The notes under the pieces were generated by a model. It was not told where the DNA came from, made no database searches, and saw only the letters and a program-made list of their open reading frames with translations. Made by a program: the position numbers and the translations under genes. A DNA stretch of 64,000 bases, from positions 992,001 through 1,056,000 of the forward strand of contig CBDDAE010000001.1 of NCBI GenBank assembly GCA_965224795.1. Direction: 5' to 3'. This document shows positions 26,263-34,823 of this stretch, piece after piece (position 1 is the stretch's first letter; each line of letters opens with the position of its first letter). The DNA comes from NVTR01 sp036480115. GTDB taxonomy: Bacteria; Pseudomonadota; Alphaproteobacteria; Rhodobacterales; Rhodobacteraceae.

Positions 26263-27710
26263 TAGGCTCTCCAGAAATTAAGGGTAAACAGAACATAAAC
26301 GGCCATTAACTCAAGCCGTCCGATAAGCATAGCCGCGATCAGTATCCATTTTGCGCTGTCGCTAAGGGGGCCGAAATTACCCGAAGGTCCGATGATCGGC
26401 CCCAGTCCGGGGCCAATATTTGCCAGCGCTGCAGATGCCCCTGATATCGACGTGACAAAATCTAACCCGGTTAGGGCAAGCAAAATAGAAATGGTGCCCA
26501 GGGACACAACAAACAGCACAAAAAACGCCATTACCGACGACAAGACATCATCACCCACCGAACGCCCACCATAGCGGGGTGAAAACAATCCATGGGGGGA
26601 ATGTATGCGCCGAACCTGGGCCTTTATCGACGAAAACAACAGCTGATAGCGGAATATTTTAATCGAACACGACGTTGATCCCGCGCAGCCGCCAATCAGG
26701 CCAATGAAAAAGAACACAGCCACCGGGAACCCGCCCCATGTCATGTAATCCGCGCTGGCATAGCCCGTCCCGGTTAGTATTGAGACGACATTGAACAGTG
26801 CTTTACGAAACGACTGTTCACTTGGGGCGTCTGAAATATTCCATTGCCAAAGCGCCATCACCAGAACAACAACCGCCGCTGTTCCGAAAAACACCCTGAC
26901 TTGGCTATCCTGAAACAGCGGTTTGGCCGTACCGGCCAGCAACTGCACATAGCGTACAAATGGCAATGCAGCCAAAAGCATAAAAAACACTGCGGCATAT
27001 TCAATGCCCGGCCCAAAGGCCAAGAAAGAAGCATCATAGTTGGAAAACCCACCTGTCGCCACTGTTGTCATGGCATGGGTGGTTGCATCGAATGGTGTCA
27101 TGCCGAACCCTAGATAGGTAAAGGCGCAAAGGATTGTCAGTCCGAAATAAACCACCGAAATCCGGGAAGCTATTTCTGTGGCGCGTGGCAAAATTTTTCC
27201 AAATGTATCAAACCCTTCCGAGCGAAATATCTGCATTCCACCAACCCGAAGTTCGGGCAAAAACACCATTGCCACAACAATAATACCGATACCGCCGAAC
27301 CATTGTAATAGGCTGCGCCAAAACAACATGCCCTTAGGAAAACCTTCCAATCCGGTGAAAACTGTCGAACCCGTTGTTGTCAGACCTGACATTGCTTCAA
27401 ACATCGCATCAACAAACCGTGCTTCGGTAAAACCGGTGATAAAAGGTATGGCACCAAATACCGGCAACGCGACCCAGACCCCGGTAGTCAGCAAGAATGT
27501 CTGCTGAATTGACAGGTTTTCTTTAACCCCATTGGCACAGGCCAGGGCAATCAAACCGCCTACAACTACTGAAATTATTGCGGCTTCAAGAAAGGCCGAC
27601 CAATGGCCTGAGCCTTCAGCATAGTCGATCAACATCGGAAACAGCATCGCTGCCCCCAAAGCTGCGACAAGCAGGCCAATAACGTATCCAACTGGGCGCA
27701 AATCTAACAT
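26262..27710 (-). CDS. trkH: Trk-type potassium uptake channel subunit
   Basis: TrkH is the membrane K+-translocating subunit, with four MPM repeats. The start at 27710 gives MLDLRPVGYVIGLLVAAL, the usual N-terminus; a TTG at 27746 would add 12 residues. The four filter loops are recognisable: LTTTGSTVF (~residue 110), ATGGFSNYD (~220), LTGTGYASAD (~315) and ANIGPGLGP (~435). 482 residues is the typical length. The TrkA gating partner is not in the window. Co-transcribed with the ThDP enzyme by a one-base overlap, with no evident functional link. Confidence 0.95.
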   Translation of the reverse strand: MLDLRPVGYVIGLLVAALGAAMLFPMLIDYAEGSGHWSAFLEAAIISVVVGGLIALACANGVKENLSIQQTFLLTTGVWVALPVFGAIPFITGFTEARFVDAMFEAMSGLTTTGSTVFTGLEGFPKGMLFWRSLLQWFGGIGIIVVAMVFLPELRVGGMQIFRSEGFDTFGKILPRATEIASRISVVYFGLTILCAFTYLGFGMTPFDATTHAMTTVATGGFSNYDASFLAFGPGIEYAAVFFMLLAALPFVRYVQLLAGTAKPLFQDSQVRVFFGTAAVVVLVMALWQWNISDAPSEQSFRKALFNVVSILTGTGYASADYMTWGGFPVAVFFFIGLIGGCAGSTSCSIKIFRYQLLFSSIKAQVRRIHSPHGLFSPRYGGRSVGDDVLSSVMAFFVLFVVSLGTISILLALTGLDFVTSISGASAALANIGPGLGPIIGPSGNFGPLSDSAKWILIAAMLIGRLELMAVYVLFTLNFWRA

Positions 27711-27920
27711 GTGTGAAGGCTTGGCGAGGTGGGTGCGCAGTGTCAAGCAATCTGCGAAAATAGCGACGGGGCAGCCTGCGCATCAGTCGCCTTGGGTCGC
27801 AACCCAGCGACGCGGTGGCAACCTGGTTGCTGAACAATGCGCAAGAAACGGGCTGCTTTAACTTTTAGACCCTTCCATCCTTCGCATCGTAAATATTCGA
27901 AATGGAAAAAGGAAAACCAA

Positions 27921-28388
27921 ATGACCTACCGCGTAAAAGGGCTGGACCCGGGCATTTTCAGGAAATTCTACGGCCTTTCAGAGGCCGAATTAGCAGATCA
28001 AGGGATCACCCGATATACGGTTGACACTAACCCCGGCTTCCCGGACCGGGTGGGCATGCAGGACATGGCGGTGGGTGAAAGGGCGCTACTGCTTAATTAT
28101 GAACACCTGCCCATCAATTCGCCTTACCGCGCTTGCCATGCGATTTTCATAAAGGAAGGTGCTGATTGTGCCTATAATCAGGTTGGGGTGGTGCCGGAAG
28201 TCATGAAACGGCGCCTGATTGCGCTGCGTGGTTATGACGTGCAGGGGTTTATTCTTGATGCTGATATCGCCCAAGGGGATGACATTGAGCCACTGATCCA
28301 CACGCTGTTTAAGAACACGGCCATAAAATATATTCACGCCCATAATGCCAAGCGGGGGTGTTTTTCGGGATTAATCGAGCGGGACTGA
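27921..28388 (+). CDS. DUF1203 family protein
   Basis: A 155-residue soluble protein starting at the ATG at 27921 behind AAAAAGGAAAACC. Conserved-looking parts are GERALLLNYEHLP, SPYRACHAIF and a C-terminal YIHAHNAKRGCFSGLIER. I recognise it as the DUF1203 family, which has no established function; the paired His and Cys near the C-terminus could bind metal. It runs convergent to folE2, with a single base between the stop codons. Confidence 0.8.
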   Translation: MTYRVKGLDPGIFRKFYGLSEAELADQGITRYTVDTNPGFPDRVGMQDMAVGERALLLNYEHLPINSPYRACHAIFIKEGADCAYNQVGVVPEVMKRRLIALRGYDVQGFILDADIAQGDDIEPLIHTLFKNTAIKYIHAHNAKRGCFSGLIERD

Positions 28389-28389
28389 C

Positions 28390-29484
28390 CTAACCCACAT
28401 GGAAAAGCGTGTTGAACAATTTCGGGTCCAAACTTTCATCGGCGAAAGTTTCTCCCTCGCTTAGAATAGAAACTGCATCATGGCTGTGCAGGCTTTCCTG
28501 ATGGCTGGCGATGATGCGAAAATCGCCGATGCGTTCATCGTTTTGCAATGCTTCGCTGAACAGCCGCGCCGCGTCTTCCACGAATATTGGGTTGGCGGCG
28601 TTCAGTTCGGCAAACGCCTGTTCGTCTTCACGTTTCACCATCACTTGTGTTTCCGTCGGCACTGCAGCGCGGCAATGGTCGATGATGTCTTCAAACCACA
28701 GGCAGGGTTCATCGCAATCCATCACCACCGAAATGCGCGCCACTGAGCGTTGCGAATGGGGGGTGGCCAGTTGGCCGCGCTGCTGGCGGGCATGTTCGGC
28801 CAGTTCCAGCGAACAGGGGCAGGTTGAGGAATAGACATAATCAAGGTGGATGATTTTCTTACGCACGCCGCCGGTTTCAACCAGCTCAAGCGCGATGTCG
28901 TAATACTGAAACCCGGTCAAACCTGAGCGCAGGGATTTGACCCGCATCGGGAAGGAGAACCGCATCTGAATGCGTGCGTCAAAGCTGTCCAGATCGGTTT
29001 TATAGGCGTCCAGCGCGGTTTCAATCACTTCAAAGCTAAAGGTTTCTTCGGCGTGTTTGTAAAATGTCCGCATGATCCGGGACATGTTGATGCCCTTTTT
29101 GCCAGCGTCCAGGCTAACGGTGCCGGTCACCGAAGTTTCCAGCGTTACATCGCCATTGTTACGCCGGTGAAAGCTGATCGGCAGGCGGAAATTGGAAATA
29201 CCAACATGTTCGATATGGCGCTTGGCGCCTTTGATCAGGCTTTCGGGGCCATTTTGCAGGTCCGGCAGGCTGGCGCGATAGGCTTCGTCCACCTGAAATT
29301 CTTCCGGATAGGCGCGGATCAGAGCCGGATAATTCGCCAGCTCATGCCCCGGCAGCAGACGCGAAATAGCCGGGTGCAGTTCCGCTATTTCGGTGGCTGT
29401 CGCGTCTGTGGCCCATGATTTTATGGTTTCCAGCGCTTTTTCGGCCGCATCACGGTTCGGAATTTTACCGGGCTGGATATTCAT
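28390..29484 (-). CDS. folE2: GTP cyclohydrolase I, FolE2 type (IB)
   Basis: FolE2 makes dihydroneopterin triphosphate from GTP, the first step to folate, and is the metal-flexible alternative to zinc-dependent FolE. The start at 29484 (MNIQPGKIPNRDAAEKA) gives 364 residues; the frame upstream to 29667 is not family-like. The key motif is YSSTCPCSLELAEHARQQ (~residue 215) with the metal-binding Cys, and further conserved parts are GISNFRLPI and ISVVMDCDEPC. It supplies the pathway that folB and folP at 8-10 kb continue. Confidence 0.95.
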   Translation of the reverse strand: MNIQPGKIPNRDAAEKALETIKSWATDATATEIAELHPAISRLLPGHELANYPALIRAYPEEFQVDEAYRASLPDLQNGPESLIKGAKRHIEHVGISNFRLPISFHRRNNGDVTLETSVTGTVSLDAGKKGINMSRIMRTFYKHAEETFSFEVIETALDAYKTDLDSFDARIQMRFSFPMRVKSLRSGLTGFQYYDIALELVETGGVRKKIIHLDYVYSSTCPCSLELAEHARQQRGQLATPHSQRSVARISVVMDCDEPCLWFEDIIDHCRAAVPTETQVMVKREDEQAFAELNAANPIFVEDAARLFSEALQNDERIGDFRIIASHQESLHSHDAVSILSEGETFADESLDPKLFNTLFHVG

Positions 29485-29591
29485 CTGCGCTCTCCGTTGG
29501 TTGCAACTGGCCACACCAGAATAGGGTATTGGCGGTGGTTTACCAATCCAAAGACGGCGCATTCCACCAATTTCAGCCATATACCACCTGT

Positions 29592-30509
29592 TCAGGGGGC
29601 TGCTACACCTGCAATCCTGCGCTGAAACAGCACCACGCCCAGTGCAATCAGCAGGATCGCCAGCCAAAAGTTACCCGGCAGCGGTTCCTGAAAAACCAGC
29701 ACCGAAATACCAACCCCAAGGGCAGCACCAACCGAGCCAATCTGGCTAAGATAGGTTGGCCCGGCAAGGCGTTGCAAGATGAAATAGAACACGAACTGAA
29801 TGGCGAAAACCGCCAGATTGGCCAGTAGCAACAACGACAGGTATGGCCGTTGCCAAAGGTGTTGGATATTCACACCTTCGGTCAGGGTGGCCAGAACGCC
29901 GATCATCGCCCCGGCCATGATCAATGTAATGGCGGACAGGAAAATAGCGCTGGCCGATTCCGGCCAAAACCGTGTGCGGTAGATGTTTCCAAATCCGATT
30001 ATCAAAGGAATACATGCCGCGATGGCCAGCCAGCCGCCGACCCCAAGCGTTTGCAGTTTTAACGATGCCAACAGGATGCCGCCCAGCAATCCGCTGGCCA
30101 CACCAAGCGCTTTGCGGGTCTGCAAATGCTCCATCTTCAGGGACACTGCCAGCAGGTAAGTGAACAGCACCGGGAAGGCATAAACCAGCGACATGAACCC
30201 GGGGCCCACATGGGCGACCGCCAAAAAACTAAGCACGGTCGGTATGGCCAGAAACGCGCCTGCGCCCACAGTGTAGGGCAGAACCTTTTTCATTGGTGTC
30301 GATAGCTGCCCCAGTACCGCAGCCAACACCAGTATCACAGCCCCGGCCCCCAAAAGCGAAAGCGATACCAACCAGAGTACCGGTGCCCCTGCATCCGCCA
30401 CAAGTTTTGACAGATTGACCGAAAGTGCGATCATTGAACCGACCAAAAACAGCAGTACCACTGGCACTAAAGGTGAATTGTTGCCTGATGGGGCGGTTTT
30501 TCGGGGCAT
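29592..30509 (-). CDS. EamA/DMT-family transporter, divergent from a MarR regulator
   Basis: A 305-residue protein from the ATG at 30509 with about ten hydrophobic helices in two EamA repeats; the second repeat ends GVGISVLVFQEPLPGNFWLAI, a typical DMT closing motif. The substrate is unknown. It shares a 73-base divergent spacer with the MarR gene, so it is probably an efflux pump repressed by that regulator. Confidence 0.87.
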   Translation of the reverse strand: MPRKTAPSGNNSPLVPVVLLFLVGSMIALSVNLSKLVADAGAPVLWLVSLSLLGAGAVILVLAAVLGQLSTPMKKVLPYTVGAGAFLAIPTVLSFLAVAHVGPGFMSLVYAFPVLFTYLLAVSLKMEHLQTRKALGVASGLLGGILLASLKLQTLGVGGWLAIAACIPLIIGFGNIYRTRFWPESASAIFLSAITLIMAGAMIGVLATLTEGVNIQHLWQRPYLSLLLLANLAVFAIQFVFYFILQRLAGPTYLSQIGSVGAALGVGISVLVFQEPLPGNFWLAILLIALGVVLFQRRIAGVAAP

Positions 30510-30555
30510 ATTTGGGCTCCAATTGGGGGTTGATATATATCTCGACATAAAGTAT

Positions 30556-30567
30556 CTTGATGTCAAG
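30556..30567. promoter_or_regulatory. Palindrome in the MarR/DMT divergent spacer, candidate operator
   Basis: CTTGATGTCAAG is a 12-base inverted repeat (CTTGA, two-base centre, TCAAG). A degenerate partner, ATCTCGACATAA, lies about 15 bases to the left and matches it as an imperfect direct repeat. Size and position fit MarR binding sites. No experiment or comparison supports this beyond sequence. Confidence 0.5.
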
Positions 30568-30582
30568 TTAAATGAGGTGCCC

Positions 30583-31074
30583 ATGGACCGAGCCGCAACA
30601 GCCACCGCCCAATGGCGACAGGAAATACCCGGGCATGACTATGGCCCGATGGAAGTTCTGGGGCGCCTGGCCGAGGTGGCACAGGTGATCAATCAGACCC
30701 ATCTGACCCCGGTTTTCGCCCGGTTTGGTCTGCAACCGGGTGAATTCGATGTCCTGGCAACACTGCGCCGTTCCGGTGCGCCTTACCGGCTGTCGCCAAC
30801 GCAATTATTCAAGGCCACGATGATGTCATCGGGCGGAATGACGGCACGGCTTGACCGGTTGGAAACGGCCGGGCTGGTGATGCGCAGCCCCTGCCCCAAA
30901 GACCGGCGCAGCACCCAGGTTGGGTTAACGGCCAAGGGCACGGCGCTGGTTGAACAGGCGCTGCTGGCGCATTTGGAAAATGAAACACGGTTGACAGCGG
31001 CCCTGACCAAGGCAGAGCAACAGCAACTGGGGCAGCTGCTGGCGCGCCTGTTGGCGGGGCTGCCGGAAGCCTAG
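30583..31074 (+). CDS. MarR-family transcriptional regulator
   Basis: A 163-residue winged-helix protein from the ATG at 30583 behind AATGAGG. The recognition region is LSPTQLFKATMMSSGGMTARLDRLETAGLV (here split as LSPTQLFKATMMSS and GGMTARLDRLE), with the beta-wing CPKDRRSTQVGLTAKG. MarR dimers usually repress an adjacent pump gene and leave DNA on binding a phenolic or oxidant signal. No Cys sits in the usual redox-sensing N-terminal position, so a ligand-responsive type is more likely than OhrR. Confidence 0.93.
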   Translation: MDRAATATAQWRQEIPGHDYGPMEVLGRLAEVAQVINQTHLTPVFARFGLQPGEFDVLATLRRSGAPYRLSPTQLFKATMMSSGGMTARLDRLETAGLVMRSPCPKDRRSTQVGLTAKGTALVEQALLAHLENETRLTAALTKAEQQQLGQLLARLLAGLPEA

Positions 31075-31079
31075 GCGAA

Positions 31080-31097
31080 CGGCGGCCTAAACCGCCG
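31080..31097. terminator. Hairpin between convergent MarR and metZ genes
   Basis: CGGCGG and CCGCCG form a six-pair stem with a six-base loop that covers the stop codon of metZ. No U-run is present on either strand, so termination is doubtful. Confidence 0.3.
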
Positions 31098-32268
31098 CCA
31101 GTCCCGCCATCAGATCACCGATCAGATCGCCCGCGTCTTCCAGCCCGCAAGACACCCGCACTAGCCCATCAGTGATACCAAGACTTGCACGTTGGTCTTC
31201 GCCCAGCCGCTGATGGGTGGTTGTGGCCGGGTGGGTGACGATGCTTTTGGCATCGGCGAAGTTATTGGAAATGATGAATATTTCCAACGCATTCAGAAAC
31301 CTGAACGCGGCGTCTTTGCCGCCTTTCAGATCGATCGCCAACACGGTGCCGCCGGCCTCCAATTGCGACTTGGCCAGCGCGACCTGCGGGTGGCTGGCAT
31401 GGTGCGGATACAACATGCGCTGCAGTTTTTCATGCCCCGCCAGCGCATCCGCCACCACCGTAGCCGTGGCGGTTTGGGCGCGCACCCGCAGGTCAAGGGT
31501 TTCCATGGATTTCAACATCACCCAGGCGTTAAACGGGCTCATCGCGCCGCCGGTATGTTTCAGGTAGGGTTCAACGGTCGAACGGATCAATTCCTTGCTG
31601 CCCAGCACCACACCACCCAGACACCGGCCCTGCCCGTCCACATGTTTGGTGGTGGAATACACCACCATATCCACACCGCATTCAATGGCCGTGGAATAGA
31701 TCGGCGTGGCAAAGACATTGTCGGCGATCACCAGCGCACCAACGCCATGGGCGATGTCACAAACTGCTTTCAGATCAATCAGTTCCAGCGTTGGGTTGGA
31801 CACGGTTTCCAGAAACACCGCGCGGGTATCAGGACGCATGGCGGCGCGCCACTGGTCCAGATCGGCGCCATCAACGAATGTCACCTCAACCCCGAAACGC
31901 GGCAGCACCTCTTCCAGAATATACAGGCAAGACCCAAACAGCGCCCGTGACGACACCACATGATCGCCTGCCTTCAGCACCGACATCAGCGCGGCATTCA
32001 CCGCCGCCATGCCGGAAGCAGTAGCAAAGGCATCTTCGGCGCCTTCCAGCGTGGCAATACGTTCCTCAAACATCCGCGTGGTCGGGTTGCCATAGCGGGC
32101 ATAGATGAATTCGTCATCGCCAATTTCGACAAACCGGGCCTCTGCGGCCTCGGCGCTGTCATAAACAAAACCTTGGGTCAGAAATATTGCCTCAGAGACT
32201 TCACCATACTGGCTGCGTCGGCTGCCCGCATGCACCAATTGTGTGCGTTTGTTCCACTTTTTTGCCAT
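31087..32268 (-). CDS. metZ: O-succinylhomoserine sulfhydrylase
   Basis: MetZ makes homocysteine directly from an O-acylhomoserine and sulfide in methionine synthesis. The 393-residue protein starts at 32268 (MAKKWNKRTQLVHAGSRRSQ) and is a fold-type I Cys/Met-metabolism PLP enzyme: IYARYGNPTTRMFE, SGMAAVNAAL, the Asp in LVIADNVFATP and the Schiff-base Lys in VVYSTTKHVDGQGRCLGG (~residue 205). A SAM-II riboswitch and an intrinsic terminator precede it, confirming the methionine role. MetZ is separated from related MetC/MetB/MetY enzymes by overall resemblance and context only. Confidence 0.92.
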   Translation of the reverse strand: MAKKWNKRTQLVHAGSRRSQYGEVSEAIFLTQGFVYDSAEAAEARFVEIGDDEFIYARYGNPTTRMFEERIATLEGAEDAFATASGMAAVNAALMSVLKAGDHVVSSRALFGSCLYILEEVLPRFGVEVTFVDGADLDQWRAAMRPDTRAVFLETVSNPTLELIDLKAVCDIAHGVGALVIADNVFATPIYSTAIECGVDMVVYSTTKHVDGQGRCLGGVVLGSKELIRSTVEPYLKHTGGAMSPFNAWVMLKSMETLDLRVRAQTATATVVADALAGHEKLQRMLYPHHASHPQVALAKSQLEAGGTVLAIDLKGGKDAAFRFLNALEIFIISNNFADAKSIVTHPATTTHQRLGEDQRASLGITDGLVRVSCGLEDAGDLIGDLMAGLAAV

Positions 32269-32289
32269 GTCATGCCCCTTTAGCGCATT

Positions 32290-32319
32290 AAAAAACCCCG
32301 ACACCGTTGGGTATCGGGG
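32290..32319 (-). terminator. Intrinsic terminator of the SAM-II riboswitch in the metZ leader
   Basis: On the minus strand CCCCGATACC and GGTGTCGGGG form a ten-pair stem (one G-U) with a short loop, followed at once by six U residues. It lies between the SAM-II aptamer and the metZ start, so it would stop transcription before metZ when SAM is high. Confidence 0.88.
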
Positions 32320-32338
32320 CATCAAACGACCCTGACCC

Positions 32339-32392
32339 TTTTAGCAGCATATTTAACGTGGCCCGCAATCCGGTAACAAATCGCCACGACGG
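32339..32392 (-). ncRNA. SAM-II riboswitch
   Basis: Reading the minus strand, the aptamer has CGTGGCGATTTG, then the 3' arm GCCACGTTAAA and the terminal GCTAAAA, all in the order and spacing of SAM-II. P1 is CGTGGC (32388-32383) with GCCACG (32362-32357), six perfect pairs. SAM-II folds into a pseudoknot around SAM and occurs mainly in alphaproteobacteria before methionine genes. Confidence 0.92.
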
Positions 32393-32394
32393 TT

Positions 32395-32423
32395 TGGTTA
32401 GCGTCAATTTATCGTGCGGTCAA
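32395..32423 (-). promoter_or_regulatory. Candidate promoter of the metZ leader
   Basis: Minus strand TTGACC (32423-32418), a 17-base spacer and TAACCA (32400-32395). Transcription would start near the first base of the SAM-II P1 helix. The -35 matches sigma-70 well, the -10 only partly. Confidence 0.35.
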
Positions 32424-32493
32424 GAAATCTTCGGGCTTTGGCCTTGCCGTTTGGGTTGGAAAGCGCATCATGGCCAGCAAAAGGGAGACTGCA

Positions 32494-33210
32494 ATGACCG
32501 CTGACATTGACCTGTATTACTGGCCCACACCAAACGGTTGGAAAATATCCATCGCCCTGGAAGAAATGGGCCTGCACTATAAGGTGCATTACGTTGATAT
32601 TGGCGCCGGGGCACAGTTTGAACCGGATTTCCTGCGCATTGCCCCCAACAACCGGATGCCGGCGATTACCGATCCGAACGGGCCGGACGGTGCGCCGATT
32701 GCGATCTTTGAAAGTGGGGCGATATTGCAATATCTGGCCCGAAAGACCGGGCAATTTTACGGTGAAACAGAGCGCGACCAGATAGCGGTGGATGAATGGC
32801 TAATGTGGCAAATGGGCGGCGTTGGCCCGATGGCCGGACAGGCACATCATTTCCTGAAATACGCGCCTTCCATGACCCCGCCCCATGATCTGCCCTATGC
32901 CAAAGACCGCTATCGCAATGAGGTTGGTCGCCTGTACCGGGTCATGGACACACGGCTGACCGACAATCGTTATGTCGCCGGGGAATTCTATTCCATCGCA
33001 GATATGGCGCTTTGGGGCTGGGTAGTTGGCTGGGAAGGTCAGCAACAGGTTATGGATGACAAACCACACCTGGCCCGCTGGCTGGAAGAACTAAGCGCGC
33101 GCAAAGCAGTGATCGCCGGGCGCGCGGTTGGTGCGGAACTGCGCGATCGCAAACAAACAGATGCAGAAAAAGAAGCCGCCCAAAAACTTCTGTTTGGCCA
33201 AAAAGGCTAA
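32494..33210 (+). CDS. Glutathione S-transferase family protein (YfcG/YghU-like)
   Basis: A 238-residue cytoplasmic protein from the ATG at 32494 behind AAGGGAG. The N-terminal thioredoxin fold (residues ~1-85) has YYWPTPNGWKISIALEEMG and the glutathione-binding FESGAILQYLARKTG; the C-terminal helical domain follows to about residue 210. The TPNG stretch at the active site resembles Nu-class proteins, which act as disulfide reductases using glutathione. The natural substrate is unknown. Confidence 0.9.
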   Translation: MTADIDLYYWPTPNGWKISIALEEMGLHYKVHYVDIGAGAQFEPDFLRIAPNNRMPAITDPNGPDGAPIAIFESGAILQYLARKTGQFYGETERDQIAVDEWLMWQMGGVGPMAGQAHHFLKYAPSMTPPHDLPYAKDRYRNEVGRLYRVMDTRLTDNRYVAGEFYSIADMALWGWVVGWEGQQQVMDDKPHLARWLEELSARKAVIAGRAVGAELRDRKQTDAEKEAAQKLLFGQKG

Positions 33211-33221
33211 TCACTGCCGCT

Positions 33222-33256
33222 TTCTTCTTTTCCTAAATACCCCCGCCGGAGGCCAA
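33222..33256 (-). repeat. Short dispersed extragenic motif, copy 2
   Basis: On the minus strand this reads GGCCTCCGGCGGGGGTATTT and is followed by an A-rich stretch. It matches the start of the copy at 19325. It lies in the convergent spacer between the GST gene and yciB, directly behind the yciB stop. Confidence 0.4.
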
Positions 33257-33265
33257 AATCTTAGC

Positions 33266-33877
33266 TTAGGATTTTTCTTCTTTCTCGTCGACCACACCGT
33301 ATTTGGTCAGCAATCCGCCTTGGGTGATGAAAAACGCAAAAATCGCTAGCGGCAGGCCAAATGTTTTGAAACTTACCCAGGCATCGGTGCTGAAATTGCG
33401 CCAAATGGCTTCATTTGTCACTGCCAGCGCAAAGAAAAACATCATCATACGGCGGGTCAGGATCATCCAGCCCTCAGGCAGCAAGGGCATGACCTCGCCC
33501 ATCATATATTCCATATAGGATTTACCGCGCAGCAACCCGACACCAAGCGCGCCACCAAACAGTAGATAAATGATTGTGGGTTTCATTTTAAAAAACCGCT
33601 CATCATTGAAATAAACCGTCAACCCGCCAAAAACAGTTACCAAAATCAGCGTCGCAATTTGCATTTTCGCCAACTTGCCGGTCAGGCGGTACAGAATGAA
33701 GGTGGAAATGGCGATCAGCGGAATGAAAATTGCGGTGACCAAGATAAAGCCGGAATATTCAGTACCATTGATATCAAACACGCGATCACGCAAGCGGATA
33801 TACAGGATGAAAAACAGAACCACCGGTCCCATTTCCAGCACCATCTTGGTTATCGGATTGATTTGTTTTTCGCTCAT
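33266..33877 (-). CDS. yciB: Inner membrane septation protein YciB/IspZ
   Basis: A 203-residue polytopic membrane protein with about five to six helices. The family pattern is clear: MVLEMGPVVLFFILY at the N-terminus, KPTIIYLLFGGALGVGLLRGKSYM in the middle (split here as KPTIIYLLFGG and GLLRGKSYM), and NEAIWRNFSTDAWVSFKTFG. YciB takes part in cell envelope integrity and division. A 20-residue charged tail closes the protein. It follows a DMT transporter gene by 11 bases. Confidence 0.94.
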   Translation of the reverse strand: MSEKQINPITKMVLEMGPVVLFFILYIRLRDRVFDINGTEYSGFILVTAIFIPLIAISTFILYRLTGKLAKMQIATLILVTVFGGLTVYFNDERFFKMKPTIIYLLFGGALGVGLLRGKSYMEYMMGEVMPLLPEGWMILTRRMMMFFFALAVTNEAIWRNFSTDAWVSFKTFGLPLAIFAFFITQGGLLTKYGVVDEKEEKS

Positions 33878-33888
33878 TTCAGGCCCCT

Positions 33889-34794
33889 TTAACCGCCCAG
33901 CTCAACTATCACAGCGCCAGCGGCAATCAATATCATTAAAGTCAATTGCACCCCGCCCACCCGTTCTTTCAACAGTATCCAGCCGATCAGCGCCGCGAAA
34001 ACCACACTTGTTTCGCGCAACACCGCCGCCTGACCAACATTATCCAGCCGCGTTGCCAATAAAATGGAACCGAAACTGAAAATTGCAACCACAGCCCCTA
34101 ACAGGCCGCGCGCAAAAAGCGGGCCGGGTGTGGGCGGATCATCCATCCTCCGCCAACGCCGCCACGCAATGATCGGCAGCACCATACCGTCCAGAAAAAA
34201 GAACCAGGCTAAAAAGGTAAATGGATCAGCCGTCGCTCGGATGCCGTAGGCGTCATATGTGGTGTACAGCGCAACAAAGCCCCCGGTCAGCACCGCCATC
34301 CACAGCGCCGGAACCAATGTGTCACGATTTAACTGGGTATAGCGCAAATTATACGCCGCCAGACCGAAGATGCCTGACACTAGTGTTAGCACGCCAAGCC
34401 ATTGATATAGTGTAAATACTTCGCCAAACAGAAAATATGCGCCAATCACCGTAAACACCGGCCCGGTACCACGCACCACCGGATAAACCACCGTATAGGC
34501 CCCCTTGGTATAGGTCTGAGCCTGGGCCAGCTTATACGCCACATGGATCAGCATAACGGTGGCGAATACCGGCCACATATGCTGCTCGGGCCAGGGCACA
34601 ACAAACAGGGCAAACGGTGCGGCAAGGGCCATATAACAAATATCAACCGCGCCCCGTGTCAGCCAAGGGTCATGGCGGCCTTTCTGTAACGCGCCAAACA
34701 GGGCGTGCAATACTGCCGCCAGTAGGGCCAACGCCAGTGCAACGCGGTGACCTGCATCGGTACCTTCTAAGGAAATCAGCCAATCACTTAGCAT
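33889..34794 (-). CDS. EamA/DMT-family transporter upstream of yciB
   Basis: A 301-residue protein with two EamA repeats and about ten helices; residues ~75-110 (VAYKLAQAQTYTKGAYTVVYPVVRG, cited in part as TYTKGAYTVVYPVVRG) and the late ATRLDNVGQAAVLRETSVVFA are typical of the family. The ATG at 34794 is preferred over a TTG one codon earlier. Eleven bases separate it from yciB, so both are probably on one transcript. Substrate unknown. Confidence 0.87.
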   Translation of the reverse strand: MLSDWLISLEGTDAGHRVALALALLAAVLHALFGALQKGRHDPWLTRGAVDICYMALAAPFALFVVPWPEQHMWPVFATVMLIHVAYKLAQAQTYTKGAYTVVYPVVRGTGPVFTVIGAYFLFGEVFTLYQWLGVLTLVSGIFGLAAYNLRYTQLNRDTLVPALWMAVLTGGFVALYTTYDAYGIRATADPFTFLAWFFFLDGMVLPIIAWRRWRRMDDPPTPGPLFARGLLGAVVAIFSFGSILLATRLDNVGQAAVLRETSVVFAALIGWILLKERVGGVQLTLMILIAAGAVIVELGG

Positions 34795-34823
34795 CAAGGT
34801 TGCAATTGGCTGGATTCACCGAG

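Noticed and set aside
31192..31950. 252-codon open frame on the plus strand
   Set aside because: It is antisense to metZ, whose PLP motifs are intact.
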